Below are positions 56,503 through 64,000 of a DNA stretch of 64,000 nt, piece after piece. Each line of letters opens with the position of its first letter. Position 1 is the first letter of the stretch. The position numbers and the translations under genes were made by a program. The notes beneath the pieces are model-generated. The model was not told where the DNA came from, searched no databases, and worked only from the letters and a program-made list of their open reading frames with translations. This stretch comes from Megalonaias nervosa. Lineage: Eukaryota; Mollusca; Bivalvia; Unionida; Unionidae. The stretch is from NCBI GenBank assembly GCA_016617855.1, contig JAECUM010000840.1, forward strand, positions 62,001-126,000, given 5' to 3'.

Positions 56503-57837
56503 TTATTTCCAAAGATTCTCCACCTTTCTATGAGGGATAACAGTCTTCCATAGCTTATAATAGTCTAGAATGACTTCTCTCAAACTGTTGATTTCTATGG
56601 TATTATCGAATTCGGCATACAAGATGACGTTCACCGTCTCGGGCAGAGCTTCTGCAAACTGAAGTTCCACACGCAGTTGACAAGATTTTATATGGTGGAA
56701 ATGTCCCTCGTCGCTGCCAATGCCGTGACTGATGTTGGTCCCTAACTGTCCGGTTTCGTCGTACAGCGACAAGTACGATCTCAAGTAATTCTTCTGTTTA
56801 AAGTCAGGTTCGAAGGGTCTGATACACAAGGTCTTGCCATCTCGACTGACTTCGATCTTGGACATGTAATGCTCAAACTCAAAAGGATTTTCCTGGTAGT
56901 CTCCGTTGAAGGTTGCATTGCTAACGATACCAAGGATTAAACGTTTGGGTAACTGTCCTTGGAACAGATGATCTTCGATCTTGGATCAGAGATTAGTAGC
57001 AATGGTGAAGGTTTTCACTTCTACACGTCGTATCGGATACTTGGCGGTCGTTCTGCTCAAAGTGTGACTGATGTTTCCCACTTTAGGTAACACTTCCACG
57101 CGTCGCACGTAGAGTTTGGCTCCTTCGATTTTGGTTTTATAACAGTCAGTTACAGTTATCAAATGGAACGCGGCACTGCTACGATTCAATCTCAGGCGGA
57201 TATCCACTTTCAGCAAATACTTTCCTTGCAACCACATGTCCAAGTGCAAACGATCCATCAGTTCTAAACTACGGTTTAGAATTTTGCTTCGGCGGACGTT
57301 GAATCACACATTGTGGTCTTGATCTTTTTTAATCAAATCGGTGTCATTGAATTTGCCTGCCGTGTCAGGTTTCCATACCACGCAAGTGTCCAGATGAGTG
57401 TTCTTGGCTTCTTTTCCGTACGTCAAGAGATTTTCCAGGTACGCTCGGTAAGGGTAGGTATCCATGCAGTTGCTGACCAGTTTGTTATTCAAGTACAAAT
57501 CCACTTCGCTGAACAAGGAATGCATGAAATTGTTGACAGGGGCTACTTCCTCATTGTCGAGGTCTATAGAATTTCCACTCGGATCGAGAACTTTGACTTT
57601 CAAGTACAAGTGTATGCTATTCAGATCGATGTAATGTTCGGGCTGTACTTTGATTTCAAACTCGATGGGAGCTGAATCCGTCAAAGAGGAGACGGGATGA
57701 AATTCGACCCATTGGGATTCTTTCATCGTCATCATAGTGGGTGGCATGGCAAACAGATCAAGTTCGACTTGGAACAGGCGCAAGACTCTCGGTGCATCAT
57801 TTTCTTTCTTTCTCTCTGTTTGTGATTTAATAATCAA
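56503..57837 (-). pseudogene. F54H12.2-like structural protein, probable capsid-type protein
   Basis: One reading frame of 444 codons with two in-frame TGA stops (57304-57306 and 56986-56988) and no frameshift. Landmarks of the family: LDLFAMPPT, ESQWVEFHPVSSLTDSAPIE, YIDLNSIHLYLKVKV, VNNFMHSLFSEVDLYLNNKL, TYPYRAYLENLLTYG, then DRLHLDMWLQGKYLL, KYPIRRVEVKTF, LFQGQLPKR, and at the C-terminus LRVELQFAEALPETVNVILY. The predominantly beta pattern and the neighbouring protease, integrase and small basic protein suggest a virion protein (inference). The name comes from nematode F54H12.2, found beside the integrase gene F54H12.3. Confidence 0.82.
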
Positions 57838-57876
57838 AAACGTCTAAGTCTCGGACGGTTCTTCTTTTCTTAGTCT

Positions 57877-58268
57877 TTATACGTCTGGGGTATGAAGTCC
57901 TCTGAAGGGGTGTCTTCGTCGTCGTCTCTTTCTGCCTTGTCCTTGCCGTGGTGACAGGGAGGCAGGAATGTCTGACTCGGCAGAGTCCGGGGCATTTATA
58001 GGAGTTTCTCGTCGGCCCAAAATGTCTTTGCCAGTTTGAAGCAAGACATTTTTGCCTGCTCTCAAGAAAGCTTCTTTGGGATTTTGGTTGTCAATGATGA
58101 CATTTGGGAGAAATTCTTTGGCTTCCGTCACAGCGTCATCTTTCAAGGCGTGCAATCCCGTGTCACCATCGGCTTCAAAACTGGAGTAACCGAACGAAAT
58201 GCAGATTTCAGCATATCTCCTAAATCATGTCCACGTTGTCGAGCGACTCCTTGATACACAGGATACAT
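57877..58268 (-). pseudogene. Small basic minor-capsid-like protein
   Basis: Begins MYPVYQGVARQRGHDLGDML at 58268, the YQG-RQRGHGLG opening typical of short proteins in these elements. A frameshift near 58160 separates it from the rest (DDAVTEAKEFLPNVI, AFLRAGKNVLLQTGKDIL), which ends in a strongly basic tail (GRKRRRRRHPFRG). A glycine/hydrophobic N-terminus plus arginine-rich end recalls adenovirus core/minor capsid proteins; assignment is by analogy and position. Confidence 0.6.
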
Positions 58269-58281
58269 GACTTAAAAGTAG

Positions 58282-59220
58282 TTAGAGTAATCGTTTTCTA
58301 AAATGGAGTTTCACTGTGACTTTCCCTTTGGTGAATGAAATATTTTGTCCCAGATCTCCTTTTATAGTAATGTTGACAGTGTCGAAATACGACTTACTGA
58401 CGGGCGAATAGTGAGGATGTACAAATTCGTGGTGAACGTGATACGCGCTTCTACCTTCCAGCGTTCGTGGCAGAATCCACTTTGAAAGGAATGACTCTCA
58501 GTAACGGTACGGAGGTGTGTCCCACCACGTTGTACTCCACCACATCGGTGTACACAAAGATCAAAATCAGTCCTTGGTTCAGTTCTACCGGGAATATAAA
58601 ATATTTCCCAAAATTCAAGTTGTTGGTAATGGTTGGCATTTCATTCATGTTCTTGACACCCCTGATCATCTTGAGGTCACCGCCCAAAATTTCATACAAT
58701 TCACGACAAAATCTAATGCCCATCATTTCGCTCTCCGAAAATTTCATCGCTAGGCGACGAGCCACTTTATGGTACTAGAGGGTGTCAGGTTTGTACAGTT
58801 GTTTGGTTAGGACTTCCTCAAATGCTACATTGAATTTGACAGCAATTGCGTCCACCAGATGTTGACCGCTAAAATAATAGCCTGCATTAATTTTAAACTC
58901 ATAGAAGTACAATATAGGGAAACCGATGGGTGCTAGTACTACTTGTCGACGGGCAATGATTTTTTCATGTTGTTTACTGGTAAAATCATGGCTTGTTGCA
59001 CTTGTTCGTTCAGGATTTCGACCTCAAAAGTGTTTTGATTTTCAAGGAGATTTAGGACTTGTGTAGGGTGAATCATTTCCACCAAAGCCACTTCCCAATG
59101 GGCTTCGTGATCCAATTGGATGGCTTGAGGTAATTTGGTCGTGAAACAGCACAAGGTGTTGTTGGGAAACACCCCCATGGAACTGTCACTGGGTAACGTT
59201 AAGTAGAATTGGTTATTCAT
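58282..59220 (-). pseudogene. Structural-type protein with FYLTLPSDSS N-terminus
   Basis: The ATG overlaps the stop of the upstream gene (ATGA, 59217-59220). N-terminus NNQFYLTLPSDSSMGVFPNN, CFTTKLPQAIQLDHEAHWEV and ALVEMIHP; middle FKINAGYYFSGQHLVDAIAV; then GIRFCRELYEILGGD; C-terminus KGKVTVKLHFRKRLL. Broken by stops and a shift near 58935, a TAG at about 58776 and a shift near 58455. About 310 codons in all. This protein regularly accompanies F54H12.2-like genes in bivalves (recall). Function unproven; probably virion-associated. Confidence 0.65.
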
Positions 59221-59639
59221 ACTTCCAGAGTTCTACTGTCTGAGGGGTCGCTGGAGGTCAGAGGAGTGTCTAAAAATGGATTGTTGTGGTTGTTATTGTG
59301 ACTGTTGGAAGGGTGACTGACGTTGGCTGGAAGACTCCCGTAGTTACCGTTAAAGGAGTATTTCATGGACGGATTGGGGAGAAGGTAACCGATGCAAATG
59401 CTCAGTAAAATGGTCCACAATTGTTTGTCTCCTTGCTGCAAGCTCAAATTGGCAATGGCAGTACCGATGATACAATACACCACAAAGATTTGGCAGAAAA
59501 AGACGATTTGCGTTTTAGGCACACGATCTCCACACCACACCGACAAGGGTTGCTTTTGTTGATCTTGCAGAGAAGAACAGGGGGAAAGAGTGGTCACTGC
59601 TATAGTGGCTGAGGCTGTATTGAAGGGCATGATGGTCAC
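59217..59639 (-). CDS. Two-helix membrane protein of the virus-like element, 140 aa
   Basis: Intact. Two hydrophobic segments, IVFFCQIFVVYCIIGTAIAN and LWTILLSICIGYLLPNP, are separated by a short polar loop (LSLQQGDK), with a Ser/Asn-rich C-terminal tail. Its stop overlaps the next gene's start by ATGA and its start overlaps the integrase end, a tightly packed order typical of compact viral genomes. Confidence 0.65.
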   Translation of the reverse strand: MTIMPFNTASATIAVTTLSPCSSLQDQQKQPLSVWCGDRVPKTQIVFFCQIFVVYCIIGTAIANLSLQQGDKQLWTILLSICIGYLLPNPSMKYSFNGNYGSLPANVSHPSNSHNNNHNNPFLDTPLTSSDPSDSRTLEV

Positions 59640-60651
59640 TTCTTTTTATAGTCGATGACTTGCGAAGCGTCGATCCAAGAATCAAAACTCGGCGGATATC
59701 CTTTCCAACGTACTTTGACTTCTTTGACGCGACGTTTTCCCACTTTTCGGGTTCTTCGATCGAGAATGCTTTCGATCTCGTACACTTCGTCTTCTTTTTT
59801 GGTCACACGTTGTAACTCGGGCAATTAAAACGTACCTTTTAACACTTCCCCGTTCATGTCTTCCAATTTATAGACGACAGGATGACGGCCACGCACTCGT
59901 TCAGTGACTCGAAACAATTGGGTGGTCCAGTTGGGTAAGTAACCTTTGTTGAAAGTGCGTATGGTTTTGCCAATACGCACCCAATCTCCTGCTGACAACA
60001 CTCCACCTTTCTTGGGGACAGTCGGGGACGTACCAAACAGGCGCTCAAAGACGGTCACTTCATTGTCGGGAGTCACTTCTTGGGGGGCACGTCCGACGCT
60101 CCGATGGTAAGATTGGTTGTACCAAGCGTACAAGGTGCGGTAAGACGTCGATGTACTTGAGAGTGTGTTGATGGGTAAAATATTTCCACATGCGTTCTTT
60201 CAAGGGGTGTTGAAAACGTTCCACGATGCTGGCTTTGGTTTCTGGATTAGAGGTGGTGAAAAAATGAATGTCCCGTTTTCTCAATTCTTTTTGGAAAGCT
60301 TGGTTCAGAAATTCGGTGCCTTTGTCGGTTTGCCATCGAAGAGGGTGACGACCACTTTGTTTCAACACCAGTTTGAGGGCTCGCACTAACTCACTGCTTG
60401 ATTTGGAAGTCAATGGCACGACCCAGGCAAATTTGGAAAAGACGTCGATAACACAAAACAAATATTTGTAGACACGATTGTAGATGGCCAAATGAGAGAC
60501 ATCGGCTATATCAGCTTGCCATTGATGATCGATGCCCTCCACTCGGGAGTGACTTCTGGAAAATTTTCGTCTAATGGGTTTGTTCTTGTAACCATCGTTG
60601 CACTTGAGGTAAACGGACACTTTTCAGTCGAGTTTTGGCAGCACGATACAT
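59636..60651 (-). pseudogene. DDE integrase with C-terminal chromodomain (F54H12.3/Polinton-like)
   Basis: N-terminal MYRAAKTRLKSVRLPQVQRW from 60651, then the catalytic core: HQWQADIADVS (first Asp near 60512), VIDVFSKFAWVVPL, WQTDKGTEFLNQAF (second Asp near 60326), NPETKASIVERF (Glu near 60221; 34 residues after the second Asp). After a shift near 60130 come WYNQSYHRSVGRAP and an SH3-like part, a TAA at 59825, and in the same frame a chromodomain (YEIESILDRR, VRWKGYPPSFDSWI). The C-terminal chromodomain is usual for Polinton and Ty3-type integrases and targets histone marks in known cases. At least two frameshifts and one stop make it inactive. Confidence 0.85.
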
Positions 60652-60719
60652 TTTATGAATAACTCCTAACCTGAAGGATGGGCTGGATCGTAGTAAATGC
60701 TGGCTAATACCTTTTCTAT

Positions 60720-61750
60720 TTTTTAGTATGTTACCCACTCTTCACTGATGTTACTCTGAATGGGGCGAAGTGGTGGTTTGGAAACAGCTTTACGTGTCCG
60801 ATGTGCCACGGAGTAGAAGTCAAAGGTAGTGGTGGTAGTGGTGGCAGTAATGAGATGGCTTTAGTTATCTTTTCTTTTTTCACTTCTGGTTTCCCTTCTT
60901 TCTTTTTGGGACCGCTCCGGTGGCCTAGTGGTTAGAGCGTCCGCCTCGGATGCGGGAGGTCGTGGGTTCGATCCCCGGTCGAGTCATACCAAAGACTTAC
61001 AAAAATGGTACTAACAGCTGCCTCGCTTGGCGCTCAGCATTAAGAGGTTAGTGTTAGGACTGGTCGGCCTGGTGTCAGGATAATGTGACTGGGTGGGACA
61101 TCATGCTACATGTCTGCGGCATGATGCCCCAGTGCTAGACATCACTATAAACTGCCACACTGCAGACATCGTAGCGATATGACTGAAAAATTGTTAAAGC
61201 TACGTTAAAAATCATAATCACATCACATCACTTTCTTTTTGACTTCTGTCGAAGGAGGAGTGGACATCATCTTTTTAACCCAAGCTTTAAGTTCTTCTCG
61301 TTGCGGTATGGGGGAGGGGGTCAACAAGGACGCTGAAATCTTACTAGGGATGGGAGCTGCTGAAGGTGTTTGAAAGACTTCTCGTGCCTCTTCTTCCTCA
61401 CTCATCCGTGGGGCTGCGTCTGTGTTGACCGCTAAAGGGGGTGGCAGTGGTGGTGATGGACTTTTCATCAAGGCCTTAAAAACTATCAGAGTTGGCAGAG
61501 CTGTTTCGTCTAATGCTTTCTGGTGAAAGAGTTGCAGTCATTGCAACAGTTGACCGTACCGTTGCGATTTTTCCGTTTCTGACAAATTGCTGAGATCCAT
61601 CAATGATTGCAATTCGTGTTTTAACCGGGACATCTCGGTTAAATGAGAATTGGAAAGTAAATGCGGGGTCTTTTGTTTTTGCCAACGATGGTATTTTATC
61701 CATCGTTTTAAGGCACTAAAGTCAGTTTTCATCTTTCCATCGGATTTCAA
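60720..61750 (-). pseudogene. Low-complexity protein of the element, split by a SINE
   Basis: Minus strand from MKSDGKMKTDFSALKRWIKY (61750) through a helical region (SRLKHELQSLMDLSNLSETE), an in-frame TGA at 61538-61540, a Pro-rich stretch and EEEEAREVFQTPSA, to STEVKKK. The SINE is inserted there. The frame resumes beyond it (EGKPEVKKEKITKAISLL; PWHIGHVKLFP) near 60897-60730. Function unknown. It lies directly upstream of the integrase. Confidence 0.5.
60909..61230 (+). mobile_element. tRNA-derived SINE inserted in the virus-like element
   Basis: The 11-mer CTTTCTTTTTG flanks both ends (60898-60908 and 61231-61241). Head GACCGCTCCGGTGGCCTAGT with A box, B box GGTTCGATCCCC, body ending TACGTTAAAAATCATAATC and a (CACAT)-type tail. 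It is the only plus-oriented copy and looks the youngest, since its boxes are intact. Confidence 0.94.
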
Positions 61751-62064
61751 TGGCCACGTCTGAGATCTTTTGACTCCAGAGTCCTCCTTTTATTTTCTTT
61801 ATCCTGCTTGTCTTTAAGCCGATTGTTGAGCAGCTCTCTGCATGAGTCCCATAATCGTTGTTCCCAGTACTCCTTTCAGCAAGGGTACTAACTACATGGG
61901 CAAAAAGTAATGAAAGAAAAAAAAATCAAATCAAAGAGAATTTAAAACTATCACACATGTAATTAAATTACATATACATAACAGTCGTACACATCTTCAG
62001 TGCCTAAAAGATGACTAATCTTTTTTCCCCGTAGAGGTTAACAGAATGAGTCTCTCGTGTACAT
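61751..62064. other. Spacer in the virus-like block
   Basis: AT-rich, with an A run near 61916-61925. A minus peptide LKGVLGTTIMGLMQRAAQQS near 61810-61870 could be a decayed gene start but is not supported further. Confidence 0.4.
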
Positions 62065-62295
62065 TTAAAGGTACCATGTTTTGGGTGGTATGTACTGTTC
62101 GTAAAGAGTCCACAAGGATTCGGCTGGCAAACGAAATCCCAGAAAGCAAGTCACTAAGACACACTCCACATGTCGACCCCAATTCAATGGACACAGTCCT
62201 CGTAATAAGTGTTGGTAATCCTCCACAGTTTGAATACTGTCATTGATTTCCTTCCACGGAATATGTTGTATCACGAGTGATAAAGGTCGAGGCAT
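62065..62295 (-). pseudogene. LPxELR-family paralogue 4, C-terminal fragment
   Basis: SLVIQHIPWKEINDSIQTVE and DYQHLLRG match the LAILQRIPEEELEDYQNLLR region of the neighbour at 62812-63189. The N-terminal LPxELR box is absent. Probably a truncated duplicate. Confidence 0.45.
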
Positions 62296-62307
62296 GGTAA
62301 CCAGTTT

Positions 62308-62757
62308 TTATACCCTCTTTCGTGTAAGGTTATAAGTGTACTTTATGAACAGCATTGGTTTTATTTTAGTACCGTACCAAAATTGTTTAGCCACTAACTC
62401 ACACACCACACGTCGTACAAATGTTTCCTCTTGAACCAAAAATAATAGTTCTTGTAAAGATTTGTTGTAGTCCTCTAACTCGTCCGTTGGAAATCGGTGT
62501 ATTATGATCACCTCGTAAGTAGAATTAGTGGCATCCAAAACTTTATGAATCTCACGTGTTTCATCAATGTCTGACCAATGGAACACTTTGAAATGAATCA
62601 GTACTCTTATACCATTCAGGTACCAGTAGTTCCAACATCGGTGACGTAACGGATGCAATTGTTCTTTGCGTTTCACTTGTATTTTGACCAACTCCCGGTA
62701 AATGCGTTCTCTCAGTTCCAGAGGTAGATTCTGCATGTCCTCTTCTAAACTTGACAT
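62308..62757 (-). CDS. LPxELR-family paralogue 3, 149 aa, intact
   Basis: Opens with MSSLEEDMQNLPLELRERIY, then RELVKIQVKRKEQLHPLRHR, CWNYWYLNG, HWSDIDETREIH, a DELEDYNKSLQEL segment and CELVAKQFWYG. The LPLELRERIYRELVK start resembles an F-box first helix (LPxELxxxI), which in known proteins binds SKP1; that is a suggestion only. Forms a tandem family with three neighbours on the same strand. Confidence 0.6.
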   Translation of the reverse strand: MSSLEEDMQNLPLELRERIYRELVKIQVKRKEQLHPLRHRCWNYWYLNGIRVLIHFKVFHWSDIDETREIHKVLDATNSTYEVIIIHRFPTDELEDYNKSLQELLFLVQEETFVRRVVCELVAKQFWYGTKIKPMLFIKYTYNLTRKRV

Positions 62758-62811
62758 TCACAGCAATGTCTTTCTTTTGTTTAAGATAATACGTGTACTT
62801 TTTGCACAGAG

Positions 62812-63189
62812 CTAAACGTACTCCAGTAGCGAATCAAAATTTTTAGTCACTAGTTCAAACACCACACATTGCATATCATAGCGTAAAAGATTTTGGTAAT
62901 CCTCTAACTCTTCCTCTGGAATTCGTTGCAGTATGGCTAGACTGTAAGTAGTAGGATGAGTAGCAATCAAAGTCTTCTGGTCCTCGTCCAATTGAACAAT
63001 GTCTGACCATTGGAAAGCTTTCAAATGAATCAGTCCCCTTCTAGCTTTCAGGTACCAGTGGGTCCAACATCGGTGACGTAACGGATGCAACTGTTCTTTG
63101 CGTTGGACTTGTATTTTGACCAACTCTCGGTAAATGCATTCTCTCAACTCCACAGGCAAACCACGAATGATTTCTTGTAAAGTATCCAT
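62812..63189 (-). CDS. LPxELR-family paralogue 2, 125 aa, intact
   Basis: MDTLQEIIRGLPVELRECIY, RELVKIQVQRKEQLHPLRHR, CWTHWYLKARRGLIHLK, WSDI, PEEELEDYQNLLR, VVFELVTKNFD. About 60 percent identical to paralogue 3 over the first 70 residues. 54 bases separate the start of one from the end of the other. Confidence 0.6.
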   Translation of the reverse strand: MDTLQEIIRGLPVELRECIYRELVKIQVQRKEQLHPLRHRCWTHWYLKARRGLIHLKAFQWSDIVQLDEDQKTLIATHPTTYSLAILQRIPEEELEDYQNLLRYDMQCVVFELVTKNFDSLLEYV

Positions 63190-63196
63190 TTAAGAA

Positions 63197-63415
63197 TCAG
63201 GAATCACTGGGTCGTGGCCAATAGTCTCCTTTATATTTGTGACTGAAGTAGTGTCCTCCCATAATCAGTCTTCTTTTCCTTTGGAAAAGAGCATAGTTTA
63301 AAAATGGAGAAATGATTCTGAGTTTGCGTTTCACTTGTATTTTGACCAACTCTCGGTAAATGAGTTCTCTCAACTCCACTGGCAAGCCACGAATGTTCTC
63401 TTGTAAAGTATCCAG
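63197..63415 (-). pseudogene. LPxELR-family paralogue 1, truncated
   Basis: Same opening as paralogue 2 (DTLQENIRGLPVELRELIYR, ELVKIQVKRK) but the initiator is CTG instead of ATG and similarity ends after VKRK, where unrelated sequence (LRIISPFLNYALF) follows. A chimeric or decayed duplicate. Confidence 0.5.
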
Positions 63416-63425
63416 CCAGAAATTA

Positions 63426-63782
63426 CTAGGGTCCCACTAAAGGTAGGTAGTGACAGTGTGGAGACCATCGAGCATGTTCCAGGTAAGCGGAATCTTTCTG
63501 TTCCCACTGGTGAAGTGACACACCGCAACTGAACCACTTGACTTTATCCCCTTCGCCCAAGTAGATAAATCCGGCTCTGGCTAATTCTTCGTGGGTAGGT
63601 TCTCCCAGATATTTAGGCTATTTTCCTTGGAAGGTTTGGAATCGACTTTCAAAGTCGCAGTATTCAGGCAAACGCACAGGGAACGAATATTCGTCTATCA
63701 CAGGTTCATTTCGATGAGGGTACGGTGAAATTCTCGGGAGTTTGCTCAGGGTTGGATGACATCGGTAGGGTGGTAGCCGCAT
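63426..63782 (-). pseudogene. Single-BIR, IAP-like gene with one in-frame stop
   Basis: Frame from ATG at 63780-63782 (MRLPPYRCHPTLSKLPRISP) to TAG at 63426. A BIR domain occupies the C-terminal two thirds: FESRFQTF, then an in-frame TAG (63618-63620), PTHEELARAGFIYLGEGDKV, KWFSCGVSLHQWEQ and YLEHARWSPHCHYL. The AGFxYxG, GDxV, C...W...H...C pattern is that of inhibitor-of-apoptosis repeats. The first zinc-ligand cysteine of the usual CxxC is Trp here, so zinc binding would be impaired. No RING follows. In known IAPs BIRs bind caspases or pro-apoptotic peptides; a captured host gene is likely. A second frame upstream (63985-63746) has a hydrophobic stretch MPLVIVHLFALLFFMVDVIF of unclear status. 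Confidence 0.72.
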
Positions 63783-64000
63783 GGTTTCGCATGGAAGATT
63801 ACATCTACCATGAAAAACAGTAAAGCGAAAAGGTGTACGATAACGAGTGGCATCGCTTTCGCATCCGTCATGGTAGGTGCAGTGGTAGTAGTAGTCATAG
63901 CAAAGTTCCTACGATGTGATACTGAATCGCTGAGGTCACAGCGTACGGCATCCCTGCAATCGCAACGTACAGTATCGCACTCCACTTGAGAATCACCGAA
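63783..64000 (-). other. Edge of the window, possible upstream gene
   Basis: An open minus frame (63985-63746) with a Thr-rich start (MTTTTTAPTMTDAKAMP) and one hydrophobic helix overlaps the BIR gene. A repeated CGATTGCAACGTACAG, TGCGATCACAGCG-like text near 63940-63980 lies at the edge. Too little to call. Confidence 0.3.

Noticed and set aside
57313..57675. Plus-strand 120-codon frame over the F54H12.2-like gene
   Set aside because: Complement of a conserved structural protein; composition is that of a shadow frame.
60910..60985. tRNA gene at the head of the SINEs
   Set aside because: A and B boxes are present but no full cloverleaf; the sequence runs into the SINE body with target duplications.

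Overview
The window looks like animal nuclear DNA, most likely from a lophotrochozoan and by inference a mollusc or bivalve. It is AT-rich, intron-like and full of microsatellites, minisatellites and transposon remnants. It has tRNA-derived SINEs, a non-LTR retrotransposon (LINE) encoding RNase H, and an adenovirus-like/Polinton-like element of the F54H12-type family common in bivalve assemblies. No prokaryotic gene organisation, rRNA, true tRNA gene or CRISPR array is visible. The species call is inference from family knowledge, not from a search.

Region 1 (1-35 kb) is mostly non-coding. It holds one THAP-like exon (2.7 kb, +) and two clean splice-bounded exons of unrecognised minus-strand host gene(s) (11.7 and 31.0 kb). 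The rest is tandem repeats (41 bp at 4.4 kb, about 47 bp at 15.5 and 25.9 kb, diverged 120-140 bp units at 10.5-13.2 kb), a 1 kb segment present twice (7.9 and 29.7 kb) and a series of DNA transposons: a pogo-like MITE, a 1.55 kb TA-flanked TIR element, a hAT-like MITE, a 1.2 kb foldback element with a 9-bp target duplication, and two TA MITEs, one interrupted by a SINE. At 19-21.5 kb a decayed mariner transposase has had the 11 codons of its catalytic HPPYSPDLAP-type motif amplified about 40 times into a 33-bp minisatellite.

Region 2 (35-55.3 kb) is a nest of LINE copies on the minus strand (gag knuckles, endonuclease, RT, RNase H, C-terminal Cys/His tail; all rearranged) together with eight arrays of back-to-back hairpins. 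Hairpins at the same array position have different sequences in different copies but keep their pairing, so structure seems conserved rather than sequence. Two units carry an unrecognised overlapping gene pair (43.4-44.3 kb + and 55.2-54.3 kb -). These units end in the same hairpin arrays, and one shares a 29-bp TATA promoter box with the region upstream of the longest LINE. This hairpin-ended family is the best candidate here for something undescribed.

Region 3 (55.4-64 kb) is a decayed virus-like element read on the minus strand. In 5' to 3' order it has a single-BIR IAP-like gene, four tandem paralogues of a small LPxELRxxIY protein, a low-complexity protein split by a SINE, a DDE integrase with chromodomain, a two-helix membrane protein, three structural-type proteins (including an F54H12.2-like one), a small Cys/His protein, an adenain-like protease and a poly(A) signal. 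No protein-primed DNA polymerase or packaging ATPase lies inside the window. Most of its genes carry stops or frameshifts.
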